In this document: one piece after another, positions 16,292-24,535 of the stretch
Layout: each line of letters begins with the position of its first letter
Position numbering within the stretch: the stretch's first letter is position 1
DNA from: Streptomyces sp. DG2A-72
GTDB lineage: Bacteria; Actinomycetota; Actinomycetes; Streptomycetales; Streptomycetaceae
NCBI RefSeq assembly: GCF_030499575.1
Contig: NZ_JASTLC010000001.1
Location: forward strand, 6,844,001-6,908,000
Reading direction: 5' to 3'
DNA: 64,000 bases
The notes under the pieces: generated by a model
What the model saw: only the letters and a program-made list of their open reading frames with translations
What the model was told of the DNA's origin: nothing
Database searches by the model: none
Made by a program: the position numbers and the translations under genes

Positions 16292-17179
16292 ATGACCACG
16301 CCACTGCTGTCAGGACTGACGGTCGACTACAGCGACCTCGACGAGCCTGTTCTGATCAAGCCGGATGGAAACCCGGTCGAGACCTGGCGGGAGAACTACC
16401 CGTACGCCGAGCGCATGGAGCGCAAGGAGTACGAGTGGCACAAGCGGCTCCAGCAGATAGAACTGCTGAAGCTGCAGAGCTGGATCAAGGAGACCGGCCG
16501 CCGGCTCGTCATCGTCTTCGAGGGACGGGACGCGGCCGGCAAGGGCGGCACGATCAAGCGCTTCACGGAACACCTCAATCCGCGTGGTGCCCGGGTCGTG
16601 GCGCTGGAGAAGCCCACGGAGCGCGAGCGTGGGCAGTGGTACTTCCAGCGCTACGTCGAACACCTCCCGACCGCCGGCGAGATCGTCCTGTTCGACCGCT
16701 CCTGGTACAACCGGGCCGGTGTGGAACGGGTGATGGGCTTCTGCTCGGACGACGAGTACCGGCGCTTCATGCGCCAGGCCCCGCTGTTCGAGCGGATGCT
16801 GGTCGACGACGGCGTGGACCTGATCAAGTTCTGGTTCTCCGTCTCGCAGAAGGAACAGATCACCCGCTTCACCATCCGCCAGGTCGACCCCGTACGGCAG
16901 TGGAAACTCAGCCCGATGGACCTGGCCTCCCTGGACCGCTGGGACGACTACACCGCCGCCAAGGTCGCCATGTTCCGCGAGACGGACACCGAACAGGCGC
17001 CCTGGACCGTGGTGAAGTCCAACGACAAGAAGCGCGCCCGCGTCGAGGCCATGCGCAGCGTGCTGGCCCGCTTCGACTACAACGACAAGGACCACGAAAT
17101 CGTCGGCACGCCGGACCCGCGCATCGTGGGCGCGGCGGCGAACCTGCTGGAGGCGGGGGAGGACGACACGGAGCGGTGA
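16292..17179 (+). CDS. ppk2: Polyphosphate kinase 2
   Basis: 295 aa cytoplasmic PPK2-family kinase that transfers phosphate between polyphosphate and nucleoside diphosphates. The Walker A loop is EGRDAAGKGGTIKRF (about 76-90) and Walker B is LFDRSWYNRAG (about 132-142). The lid with Arg residues is in SQKEQITRF. Length fits single-domain PPK2 (class I). It is the last gene of the phosphate operon. Its stop is only 15 bp from the 93-bp repeat that ends the sodN-associated island, so the original convergent neighbour was sodN. Confidence 0.9.
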   Translation: MTTPLLSGLTVDYSDLDEPVLIKPDGNPVETWRENYPYAERMERKEYEWHKRLQQIELLKLQSWIKETGRRLVIVFEGRDAAGKGGTIKRFTEHLNPRGARVVALEKPTERERGQWYFQRYVEHLPTAGEIVLFDRSWYNRAGVERVMGFCSDDEYRRFMRQAPLFERMLVDDGVDLIKFWFSVSQKEQITRFTIRQVDPVRQWKLSPMDLASLDRWDDYTAAKVAMFRETDTEQAPWTVVKSNDKKRARVEAMRSVLARFDYNDKDHEIVGTPDPRIVGAAANLLEAGEDDTER

Positions 17180-17194
17180 TCCGCCCCGGAACGG

Positions 17195-17287
17195 CGAGGG
17201 GCCCGGCCGGACAACCGACCAGGCCCCTTCATGGTGATCGTCGACCCGCGACGGCGCACCGATCGCCGGTCGATTGAAGCTGACTTG
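17195..17287 (-). ncRNA. Second copy of the sodN 3'UTR / s-SodF-like RNA (island left boundary repeat)
   Basis: This 93-bp stretch matches 26172-26265 with six substitutions and one 1-bp gap (about 93% identity), in the same orientation. On the minus strand it ends in a hairpin whose two substitutions in the stem become G-U pairs, so the RNA fold is kept; on the plus strand they would be A-C mismatches. No sodN coding sequence or obvious promoter precedes this copy. It would be transcribed only if the decayed gene upstream still is. It marks one end of the inserted island. Confidence 0.6.
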
Positions 17288-17913
17288 TGGGCGCCGGTCT
17301 CGTGGTTGTCGAGGTGCTGGTAGAAGCCGCTCATGCCGCGGAACACGTAGCGCGTCTCCTGTGCTTCGGGCGGAGTGAGATCCCCGGCCGCGATCCCGTC
17401 CAGGGCGTCTGCGAGGGGGTACGGGAAGGTGACCTCCTCACTCACGTACTCGCCGTCGGCCTCGTGCCACCCTTCGGGAAGCGGGGTTCCCGGGGGTGGT
17501 GGACAGGGCGCCCCCAGCGCTCGAAGGCGTACATGTGCCGACCGATCTCCCGCCAGTTCGCTGTGTCCCTGAAGGTCAGTTCGCCCTCGCCGTTGACGAC
17601 GATGTCGATGGACGGGCACTCGCGGAAGACCCGTTGAGCTGTTTGAAGAGTTCGGCGAGGCAGGCGAAATTGCGGTAGTTCCAGCCCAGTACGGAGAAGG
17701 CGAGGACGTCGGGTGTGTCCCCGTCGCCGAAGATCATTCGGGCCATCTGTGTGATGGACCATCTGCCACGTACGTTGTGGATGCGGACATCGGTCTCCGG
17801 CGCGGGGTCCGGGTCCGCGTCGATCACGGCCTTCAAGTAGCCGGCGGCCAGTGGCATGGAGTCGATGGGCAGGTCCCCCAGGCGCTCTGCTGCACTGAGC
17901 CGATCTTGAGCAT
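17288..17913 (-). pseudogene. Remnant of a cobalamin-binding radical-SAM protein
   Basis: From ATG 17913 (GGGAG upstream) the N terminus reads MLKIGSVQQSAWG, then shifts frame in a G run near 17875 (one base lost) to GDLPIDSMPLAAGYLKAV. It continues through ARMIFGDGDTPDVLAFSVLG. A second break near 17640 deletes part of the B12 domain and re-enters at RVFRECPSIDIVVNGEGELT. A third shift near 17500 leads to a short tail that runs into the boundary repeat. The VVNGEGE stretch is typical of B12-binding radical-SAM proteins. The CxxxCxxC core is absent. Clearly non-functional; the tail's relation to the same gene is uncertain. Confidence 0.65.
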
Positions 17914-17994
17914 GGTGCGACTCCCTTCGGGTGCGGGTCGACGGGGCCGAACGGGATTCGAGCGAAGAGGACTGGAGGCGAGTGTGAAGTGGGA

Positions 17995-18615
17995 TCAGGG
18001 ACGCAGGAGTTCGCCGGCGAAGAGGGCCGCGAAGACGAGCAGCAAGGCTCCAGAGACCCGGTCGATCCACACACGGCGGTGCGGAGTGAGCCAGCGTCGC
18101 AGCGTCGAGGCGCCCAGTGCGAGGGCGGTGAACCAGAGCCATGAGGCGCTCACGGCGCCTGCCGTGGAGCCGGGGCGGTGGGCTGGGTCCTGGGCCGCGA
18201 TGGCCACGCCGAGGATGCCCACGACGTCCAGCACCGCATGGGGGTTGAGGACGGTGACTGAGGCGCACTGGGCGACCACGCGTGGCCAGCGCATCTCCGG
18301 GGCCGTGGACTGGTCGAAGTCCTCCGGCCGTGAGCGGAAGGATGAGCGGAAGGACTTGACCGCCAGATAAGTCAGAAAGACCACCCCGGCGGCCAGCAGA
18401 AACTCTTTGATGCCGGGTATGCGCTCCAGCACCGCAGAGGTCCCGGCTCCGCCGAGGGATATCAGCACGGTGTCACAGATCCCGGCGGCCACGACCGCGA
18501 CGAATACTCGGGGCACGCCGAAGGTGAAACCTTGGTTGATCAGGAAGATGTTCTGCGGCCCGATCGGAGTGATCATGGCCAGGCCGAGCATCATCCCCGC
18601 GAAGTAGACGTCCAT
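17995..18615 (-). CDS. LysE-family amino-acid exporter
   Basis: 206 aa with six hydrophobic segments. The family signature GLAMITPIGPQNIFLINQG lies at residues 11-29, and VTVLNPHAVLDVVGILG forms the second conserved block. It exports basic or other amino acids. It follows a small gene by 3 bp on the same strand and precedes the radical-SAM remnant, so the three probably formed one operon. Confidence 0.85.
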   Translation of the reverse strand: MDVYFAGMMLGLAMITPIGPQNIFLINQGFTFGVPRVFVAVVAAGICDTVLISLGGAGTSAVLERIPGIKEFLLAAGVVFLTYLAVKSFRSSFRSRPEDFDQSTAPEMRWPRVVAQCASVTVLNPHAVLDVVGILGVAIAAQDPAHRPGSTAGAVSASWLWFTALALGASTLRRWLTPHRRVWIDRVSGALLLVFAALFAGELLRP

Positions 18616-18618
18616 GGA

Positions 18619-18819
18619 TCAGTGCGTGGGCGTCCAGGAAACCGTCGTCTCCCGTGCCGGGTCGAAGGCATGGAGGGTGACCGACGCGGCATGGGGTGCG
18701 ACCCGGTTCGCGAGTTCCTGCTGGGCCTTCTCCAGCACGTCCGGCCCGATGGCGGGAGAGATCCCTTCGAGTAACCACGTTCGCGGAACTTCGGCCACGT
18801 TGGGCGTGGAACCGGCCAT
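18619..18819 (-). CDS. Hypothetical small protein upstream of lysE
   Basis: 66 aa from ATG 18819 (upstream in-frame starts are possible). The C-terminal half (QQELANRVAPHAASVTLHAFDPARETTVSWT) is compositionally coding-like. The stop lies 3 bp before the exporter start, which suggests coupling. No Shine-Dalgarno is evident and no family is recognised. Confidence 0.45.
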   Translation of the reverse strand: MAGSTPNVAEVPRTWLLEGISPAIGPDVLEKAQQELANRVAPHAASVTLHAFDPARETTVSWTPTH

Positions 18820-19090
18820 CTCGGGGGTGGCCCGTTGAAGGCACGACGGGTCGTGGTCTGAAGTGGAGTGGCCTGAGCTGGACGGGACCCGGCCGGTCCT
18901 GACGCCACCACAGTGGGAGCCGGTCACCTGGTTGTGTCTCACAAAGACACACGCGATTCACGTCCACAGCGCCGACGAGTGACATCGCCTGCCCCTGTTC
19001 GTTGCACGAGGCGCAAGATCATCTGCGCCCACACCGACTGAGACGCGCAGGGATCCCCGCCTCAGCCTGTGAAGTCAGGAAACCGCCTGA

Positions 19091-19723
19091 ATGACCGACG
19101 CCGTCACCCCTCAGCTCGCCCCACGTGCCGAACGCCGCCTGTGTCTCAGCATCGCTCCGGAGATCGCTGCCCGCTATCCGGATTGCCGGACCGCAGTGAT
19201 CCTGGCCCTCGGCGTGGACAATTCCGGGCCATGGACGGAGACCGATGCGGAACTGTCCGCCCTGGAAGCCGAGGTGGCCGACGGCCATCGGCACATGCCC
19301 GACGAGGGCCATCCCGCCATCGCAGCCTGGCACAGCCTGCTACGCAGCTTCGGGACCAATCCACGCCGTATGCGCCCGAGCGTCGATGCTTTGGGGCGCC
19401 GGCTCGCGAAGTCCGGTCGGCTGCCGCGGATCTCACCGCTCGTCGACACCTGCAACGTCATCTCCCTGCGATACACGCTGCCTACCGGCGGCTACGACCT
19501 GGAGCACGTCCGACACGGCTTCGCGCTGCGCTACGCGCGTCCTGATGACGTGCACATCCCTCTCGGACAGCCCGAGGAGCGGGAGACGCCGCTGCCAGGC
19601 GAAGTGGTGTACGCCGACGGCCAACAGGTCCTGACCCGGCACTGGAACCATCGAGACGCCGACAACACCAAGGTCACACACACCACTGTGGACGCCGTGC
19701 TGTTCCTCGAAGATTGCGCATAA
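19091..19723 (+). CDS. B3/B4 tRNA-binding-domain protein
   Basis: 210 aa matching the stand-alone B3/B4 domain found in the beta subunit of phenylalanyl-tRNA synthetase. Characteristic are the middle block WHSLLRSFGTNPRRMRPSVDAL and the substrate-site block PLVDTCNVISLRYTLPTGGYDL. Free-standing members are thought to edit mischarged tRNA or bind amino-acyl groups. ATG with AGGAAA upstream. It diverges from the LysE group across about 270 bp. Neighbourhood with an amino-acid exporter suggests handling of an unusual amino acid, which is speculative. Confidence 0.7.
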   Translation: MTDAVTPQLAPRAERRLCLSIAPEIAARYPDCRTAVILALGVDNSGPWTETDAELSALEAEVADGHRHMPDEGHPAIAAWHSLLRSFGTNPRRMRPSVDALGRRLAKSGRLPRISPLVDTCNVISLRYTLPTGGYDLEHVRHGFALRYARPDDVHIPLGQPEERETPLPGEVVYADGQQVLTRHWNHRDADNTKVTHTTVDAVLFLEDCA

Positions 19724-20133
19724 GCGAAGTGCGGTTGCGGACACCGGGGTTCATGCCCGTCACCGTGGGAGAGCGCGGTGCTCAGCGAGACGGGTGGACT
19801 GTCACGGCGGGTCCCGCTTGCGCTGAGGCCAAGGACGAGGGCGACCGGTGTTCGTTGGCGGAGGAGCAGCGTCCAGGGCCGGCTGAGGAGGCGCAGACGG
19901 GGCCCGATGTCGGGGAGTGGTGCCGTGGCCGGTCCGAGGGCGAGGGCGGTCGCGAGGGTGCGCATGCGCTGCTCGATGACTGTGGGTGTCTCGTACGGGC
20001 TACGGGACGGCTGGGGCCCGAGGAGGAGGCAGCACAGGGTGGCGCCGGCCGGATCGGTGTCGAGCCGGGCGATGGTTGCCAGGGAGGCAATCAACCCGGC
20101 GGACGGGGTTCGTGGTTCGGCCGGATCTGCCAC
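19531..20133 (-). CDS. Possible hypothetical protein or remnant
   Basis: An open frame of 200 codons with Streptomyces-like composition in its first ~120 residues (ASLATIARLDTDPAGATLCCLLLG and RLLSRPWTLLLRQ). Its last 190 bp run antisense through the 3' end of the B3/B4 gene, where the reading is probably meaningless. It may be a small gene that lost its own stop. No family is recognised. The gap 19724-20320 contains nothing else I can support. Confidence 0.25.
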   Translation of the reverse strand: MADPAEPRTPSAGLIASLATIARLDTDPAGATLCCLLLGPQPSRSPYETPTVIEQRMRTLATALALGPATAPLPDIGPRLRLLSRPWTLLLRQRTPVALVLGLSASGTRRDSPPVSLSTALSHGDGHEPRCPQPHFAYAQSSRNSTASTVVCVTLVLSASRWFQCRVRTCWPSAYTTSPGSGVSRSSGCPRGMCTSSGRA

Positions 20134-20320
20134 CTGCTGACGGCGGTCGGCCGGGTCCTGGGTGGGGAGGCGTTCGCAGAGGCCAAGGAGTGAACAGGTC
20201 CTGGTCCAGGCACGGAACGAGCAGGAGGAACCAGGCGCGGGGTTCAGGAACTCAAGGACTGTTGCTCACCCAATTGGGGGTGGTCTCGTCGGCCCGACAG
20301 GCGAGAGACGGCAGCAACGG

Positions 20321-20920
20321 TCACTCGTCACCGAGCAGCCTGGGTGCCATGTGATCGAGCCAGTAGCTCACGACTTCGTCCCGGGAGTCGTCATCGTTGC
20401 GCAGAATGCTGGTGATCGCGAGGCCCCGCAGGAAGATCAGCAACACGTCGAAGGCCAACCGGACCTGCGCCGGGTCCGTCTGTGCGGTGGCCTTCTCGAA
20501 GATCTCACGCAGGGCGCGGCCCAATCGCCGCTCCGGGGGGATCAGTGCGGCACGCAGTTGTGGATCGGTGCGGGCGCTGATCCACAGTTCAAGCGCGGCC
20601 AGGAAGGGAGGCCCGGACATCGCGGTTTGGATCACTGAGACCACCTGGGGCAGTGCGTGCGGCCCCGGCTCGATTTCGTCGGCCGCCGACCGCAGCAGTT
20701 CCAGGCGCTGGTCGGCGATGTGATGGATGGCGGCGACCAACAGGTCCGTCTTTGAGGCGAAGTGGTGCGACAGCGCACCCCGGGACAGATTGACCCGGTC
20801 CTGGATCCGCTGGGTTGTGGTGCCCGCGTAGCCGAATTCCATCAGACAGTCCACGGCCGCATCGAGCAGCCGCATGCGCGTCTGTTCACGCTGTTGCTTA
20901 CGGGTCAGGGGAGCCGTCAT
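20321..20920 (-). CDS. TetR-family transcriptional repressor
   Basis: 199 aa. The N-terminal helix-turn-helix reads GYAGTTTQRIQDRVNLSRGALSHHFASKTDLL (about 32-63), followed by a ligand-binding helical domain. ATG 20920 is preferred to upstream ATGs because the TetR alignment begins at about residue 10 from it. It is divergent from the hydratase/ligase operon, and a 6-6-6 inverted repeat lies between them. A repressor relieved by an acyl-CoA or free acid is the obvious model. Confidence 0.88.
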   Translation of the reverse strand: MTAPLTRKQQREQTRMRLLDAAVDCLMEFGYAGTTTQRIQDRVNLSRGALSHHFASKTDLLVAAIHHIADQRLELLRSAADEIEPGPHALPQVVSVIQTAMSGPPFLAALELWISARTDPQLRAALIPPERRLGRALREIFEKATAQTDPAQVRLAFDVLLIFLRGLAITSILRNDDDSRDEVVSYWLDHMAPRLLGDE

Positions 20921-20950
20921 GGGCCCGAGCCTACGGTGCGAACGCATCCC

Positions 20951-20981
20951 TTGTGAGCATTTCACAGACCGGATAGTCTGT
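20951..20981 (+). promoter_or_regulatory. Promoter and TetR operator for the hydratase/ligase operon
   Basis: TTGTGA (20951-20956) and TAGTCT (20974-20979) have 17-bp spacing. The inverted repeat ACAGAC-CGGATA-GTCTGT (20964-20981) overlaps the -10 box, so bound repressor would block transcription of the plus-strand operon and could also affect the repressor gene. Confidence 0.65.
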
Positions 20982-21099
20982 CAGTGAAGACAGGGTGGGG
21001 CACCGAGATCTCTTCCTCGGGTGGTGAGGGCGTGGGGCCCCTTGGTGTGCCGCCGGACGGTGCGGCGTCATCCATGGCCACATGATCAAAGGGAGAAGC

Positions 21100-22047
21100 A
21101 TGGCGCAGGACCAGACGAAGGAGCGGGTCTACGTGGAGTCCGAGCACGTCGTGCTCTACGCGGTGCGTGACCGCAAGGCGTACCTGACGCTGAACCGGCC
21201 CGAGCGGCTCAATGCCATCACCCACGACATGGCCGCCCAGATCGCTGCCGCCGTGGCCAGGGCCAATGAGGACCCGTCAGTCCACGTGATCATCCTGCAG
21301 GGAGCGGGGCGGGCGTTCTGCTCCGGCTACGACCTGCACCACTACGCCGAGGACGGCGTGGACACCCAGCCGCCGGTGTGGGATCCGATCCAGGACTTCC
21401 AGATGATGAAGTCCAACACCGACAACTTCTTCACCCTCTGGCGTTCGCTGAAGCCGACCATCGCGAAGATTCATGGCTACGCCGTCGCCGGGGGCAGCGA
21501 CATCGCGTTGTCCTGCGATCTCGTGGTGATGGCCGAGGATGCGAAGATCGGCTACATGCCCGCTCGGGTGTGGGGCTGCCCGACCACGGCGATGTGGGTC
21601 TACCGGCTCGGCGCGGAGAAGGCCAAGCGCATGCTGCTGACCGGTGACAAGATCGACGGCCGCCAGGCTGCCGACTGGGGCCTGGTCGTCGACGCCGTCC
21701 CCGCCGAGGACCTGGACCGCACGGTGGAGGAGCTCGCCGACCGCATCGCCGGCGTGCCGATCAACCAGCTCGCCATGCAGAAGATGATGGTCAACCAGGC
21801 GTACGACAACATGGGTCTGCACGGCACCCAGATCCTTGCCACGCTTTTCGACGGCATCACCCGCCACTCCCCGGAGGGCCGCTGGTTCCGTGATTTCTCT
21901 GCCGAGCATGGCTTCGCCGAGGCGGTGCGCTGGCGCGACACCGGCCGCTGGGTCCCCAACGGCGGGGGCCCCGTGCCCACCGCAGAGGAGGTTGCCAGGG
22001 ATCGCACCGACGGCGCTTCGTCCGACATGTCAGGTAAGGAGGCGTGA
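21100..22047 (+). CDS. Enoyl-CoA hydratase/isomerase family protein
   Basis: 315 aa crotonase-fold enzyme acting on an acyl-CoA. The oxyanion-hole parts are visible in QGAGRAFCSGYDL (about 67-79) and HGYAVAGGSDIALSCDL (about 125-141), and PARVWGCPTTAM follows. ATG 21100 has AAAGGGAG upstream. The stop is 1 bp before the ATG of the acyl-CoA ligase, so the two are coupled. Together with the ligase it may activate and hydrate an unsaturated or aromatic carboxylic acid. The substrate is unknown. Confidence 0.85.
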   Translation: MAQDQTKERVYVESEHVVLYAVRDRKAYLTLNRPERLNAITHDMAAQIAAAVARANEDPSVHVIILQGAGRAFCSGYDLHHYAEDGVDTQPPVWDPIQDFQMMKSNTDNFFTLWRSLKPTIAKIHGYAVAGGSDIALSCDLVVMAEDAKIGYMPARVWGCPTTAMWVYRLGAEKAKRMLLTGDKIDGRQAADWGLVVDAVPAEDLDRTVEELADRIAGVPINQLAMQKMMVNQAYDNMGLHGTQILATLFDGITRHSPEGRWFRDFSAEHGFAEAVRWRDTGRWVPNGGGPVPTAEEVARDRTDGASSDMSGKEA

Positions 22048-22048
22048 C

Positions 22049-23659
22049 ATGACGGGGATCTCGTACCTCCCCGCACAGACCGGCGCGAAGATCCTCGATC
22101 TCACCGTCGGCGGGCTGCTGCGGGACGTAGCGGAGGCCGAACCCGACCGGCCGGCACTGATCGCCTGCGCACCGGAGCAGCCGGCGCAGGTGTGGGCCTA
22201 CCGCGAGCTGCTCGCCGACGCCAACCACGCCGCGCAGTGGCTGCTCACGAGATTCCGTCCGGGTGAGCACGTGACCGTGTGGGCGCGGAACGTCCCCGAG
22301 TGGATTGTGCTGCAGTACGGGGCGGCACTGGCCGGGCTGGTCCTGGTCACGGCCAACCCGGCACTGCGCGCCGGCGAACTGGAGTACGTGCTGCGCCAGT
22401 CGAAGTCGGTCGGTATCGCCTACAGCGACTCCTTCCGGGGCACCGACATGGCCGTGATCGCCGAGCAGGTCCGCCGGCAGATACCCCAGATCCGCGAGGC
22501 GATCCGGTTCGAGACCTGGCATGCCGAGCTGAAGGCGTTCGACGGACTGCCGCAGCCGCTGCCTGCGGTCGAGCCGAATGCTGCCGCCCAGCTGCAGTAC
22601 ACCTCGGGCACCACCGGATTCCCCAAAGGCGCCCTGCTGCACCACCGTGGTCTGATCACCGCCGCCCACTACGTCCACCAGCGTGCGCAGTTTCCCCGCC
22701 ACGGTGTGTGGGCCACAGCGCTGCCGCTCTTCCACACCGCGGCGTGCGGGATGTCGGTGCTGGGGACCGCGGCCAGCCACGGCACCGTAGTGATCTGCCG
22801 GCAGTTCGATCCCGCGCTGGTGCTCTCCGCGATCCAGGAGTACCGCGCCGACCTCTACGCCGGCGTCCCGGCGATGATGCTCGGGCTGCTGGCGCACCCC
22901 GACTTCGACTCCTTCGACCTGTCCTCCCTCCAAGTCGCCCTCTCCGGGGGCGACACGGTCCCGCCTGATCTCGTGCGTGAGGTCGAACGCCGCTTCGGGG
23001 CGAGGTTCTCCACCGTGTACGGGCAGACCGAACTCAGCCCGATCATCACCCAGGCCAGCCCGGACGACTCGATCGAGGACAAGTGCGGCACTGTTGGGCG
23101 GCCCCTGCCCAACGTGGAGATCCGTCTTGTCGAGCCGGGCGGAGACCGGCCCGTGCCGATCGGCGAGCAGGGGGAGATCTGTGCCCGGGGCTACCAGGCG
23201 ATGCTCGAGTACTTCGACATGCCTGAGCAGACCCGGGACACCCTCGACGCCGAGGGCTGGGTGCACACCGGGGACCTGGGGGTCCTGGACGAGCGCGGAT
23301 ACCTCCGGGTCACCGGCCGCATGAAGGACATGATCATTCGTGGTGGAGAGAACATCTACCCACGCGAGATCGAGGCCGTACTCACCAGCCATCCAGGCGT
23401 CGCCAGAGCGGTCGTCGTGGGTGTCCCGGACAAGCAGTGGGGCGAGATCATCGCTGCGGTGATCGAGCTACAGGACGCGGCGAACCCGCCGTCGGCCACC
23501 GAGCTGCACGAGCTGGTCCGCAGGCACCTGGCCCCGGCCAAGACTCCCAAAGACTGGTACGTCACCGGGCAGATTCCCAGCAACGCCATGGGCAAGCTGC
23601 AGAAGTTCGTCCTACGCGATCAGATCACCGATGGGGCACTCAAGCAGCTCCCGGCCTGA
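22049..23659 (+). CDS. Acyl-CoA synthetase (AMP-dependent ligase)
   Basis: 536 aa ANL-family ligase. The adenylate-forming P-loop is YTSGTTGFPKGA (about 191-202), the YGQTELSP motif supplies the AMP contact, and DERGYLRVTGRMKDMIIRGGENIYPREIE marks the hinge and C-terminal domain. The catalytic Lys is in the final GKLQK. It activates a carboxylic acid with ATP and CoA. AAGGAGG lies 6 nt before the ATG. Sole partner genes are the hydratase and the divergent TetR repressor, suggesting an inducible catabolic pathway carried by the island. Confidence 0.88.
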   Translation: MTGISYLPAQTGAKILDLTVGGLLRDVAEAEPDRPALIACAPEQPAQVWAYRELLADANHAAQWLLTRFRPGEHVTVWARNVPEWIVLQYGAALAGLVLVTANPALRAGELEYVLRQSKSVGIAYSDSFRGTDMAVIAEQVRRQIPQIREAIRFETWHAELKAFDGLPQPLPAVEPNAAAQLQYTSGTTGFPKGALLHHRGLITAAHYVHQRAQFPRHGVWATALPLFHTAACGMSVLGTAASHGTVVICRQFDPALVLSAIQEYRADLYAGVPAMMLGLLAHPDFDSFDLSSLQVALSGGDTVPPDLVREVERRFGARFSTVYGQTELSPIITQASPDDSIEDKCGTVGRPLPNVEIRLVEPGGDRPVPIGEQGEICARGYQAMLEYFDMPEQTRDTLDAEGWVHTGDLGVLDERGYLRVTGRMKDMIIRGGENIYPREIEAVLTSHPGVARAVVVGVPDKQWGEIIAAVIELQDAANPPSATELHELVRRHLAPAKTPKDWYVTGQIPSNAMGKLQKFVLRDQITDGALKQLPA

Positions 23660-23880
23660 TCCCGAAGACCAGTTCCGGCCTCGTGCAGGGCCGACTCGTC
23701 GCCGGCCTGTCCGACGTGCGGTGGGAGGCGAAGGCCAACAGGGCTGCGAAGAAGCTCAGCTGAGCGCGGGTGTCACCTTCGCTTTGGGACTGGTTGCTTA
23801 GGCTCACTCGCCACAGCAACGTTCTGCAGCAGGGGCACGACGCCGCACTCACAATGCGAGTGCGCTGGCACTTGACTGAA
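23660..23880. other. Spacer with no recognised feature
   Basis: I see no intact gene. A short inverted repeat CACTC-N7-GAGTG lies near 23848-23864. The stretch separates the ligase gene from a cluster of broken genes and is probably a junction between island segments. Confidence 0.3.
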
Positions 23881-24063
23881 TCATTGAGACTCCTCGTACA
23901 GCTCGCGCACAGCCGTTTCCGTGATCGGCTCACCGGGCTCGCTCTTGCCGACGGGCAGGTCCCACATGCCCTGGGCGAACTTGGCGTTCTGGCTGCGCTG
24001 GAGGAGGACGACGCGGTTGGTGGCTTTGTCGTGGACGATGACGGCGGCGACCAGCAGGGTCAT
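23881..24063 (-). pseudogene. Truncated NUDIX hydrolase
   Basis: Sixty codons (MTLLVAAVIVHDKATNRVVL...) encode the first half of a NUDIX domain. The catalytic box begins correctly (GKSEPGEPITETAVRELYEES) but the frame stops right after EESQ, so the last residues of the box and the rest of the fold are missing. Lies directly after an ASCH-domain remnant on the same strand. Confidence 0.65.
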
Positions 24064-24288
24064 GGAGCGGGTAGATGGTTCGGATGTTGTTGAGCTGCTG
24101 TTCGCGAGTGGCGGTCGGATTGACGTTGGCCGGTCCCTCGCCGTCGAGTAGGGCCTCGAAATCGGCGTACTCCGCGACCCGTTTGACCCTCACGTCGCAG
24201 GTCTCATCGGTGCCCTTGATACGGCAACGAGGCCGAAGTACCGGCGGTAAAGGTTGAGCTCGCGGACGCGGGCGGTGGTGTCGGTCAT
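24064..24288 (-). pseudogene. Remnant of an ASCH-domain gene
   Basis: The start MTDTTARVRELNLYRRYFGL is in one frame and the rest, GTDETCDVRVKRVAEYADFE and NPTATREQQLNNIRTIYP, in another. The expected middle of the ASCH fold is deleted. ASCH domains resemble PUA and bind RNA. The ATG overlaps the stop of the fragment upstream (ATGA), so these genes formed an operon with the NUDIX gene before decay. Confidence 0.6.
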
Positions 24289-24509
24289 GGGGCGGGAACC
24301 TCCTGGTGGCTGGTGCGGTCATCATCCGGGCCGATCTCGGCGGCCGAGTAGGCGCGGAAGAAGTGCCGGGGGTCGGACAGCAAGGTATCGGTCATGGCCA
24401 GCAGTTGCTCTACATACTCAGCGATGGTGCCGGGCCACTGACGGGTGTCGAGCATCCAGTCAGCTGCACCTTCTGGTAGAGGTGCACGGCCTTCGCGGAT
24501 CAGAGTTAC
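24285..24509 (-). pseudogene. 3' fragment of an unknown gene
   Basis: About 74 codons (containing DTRQWPGTIAEYVEQLLAM and LLSDPRHFFRAYSAAEIG) are coding-like and end in a stop overlapping the ASCH start. The 5' part is missing and is replaced by the oppositely oriented TPR fragment. I do not recognise the family. Confidence 0.4.
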
Positions 24510-24535
24510 TGCGCGGGCGCCAGCGCCCCCGGCAG

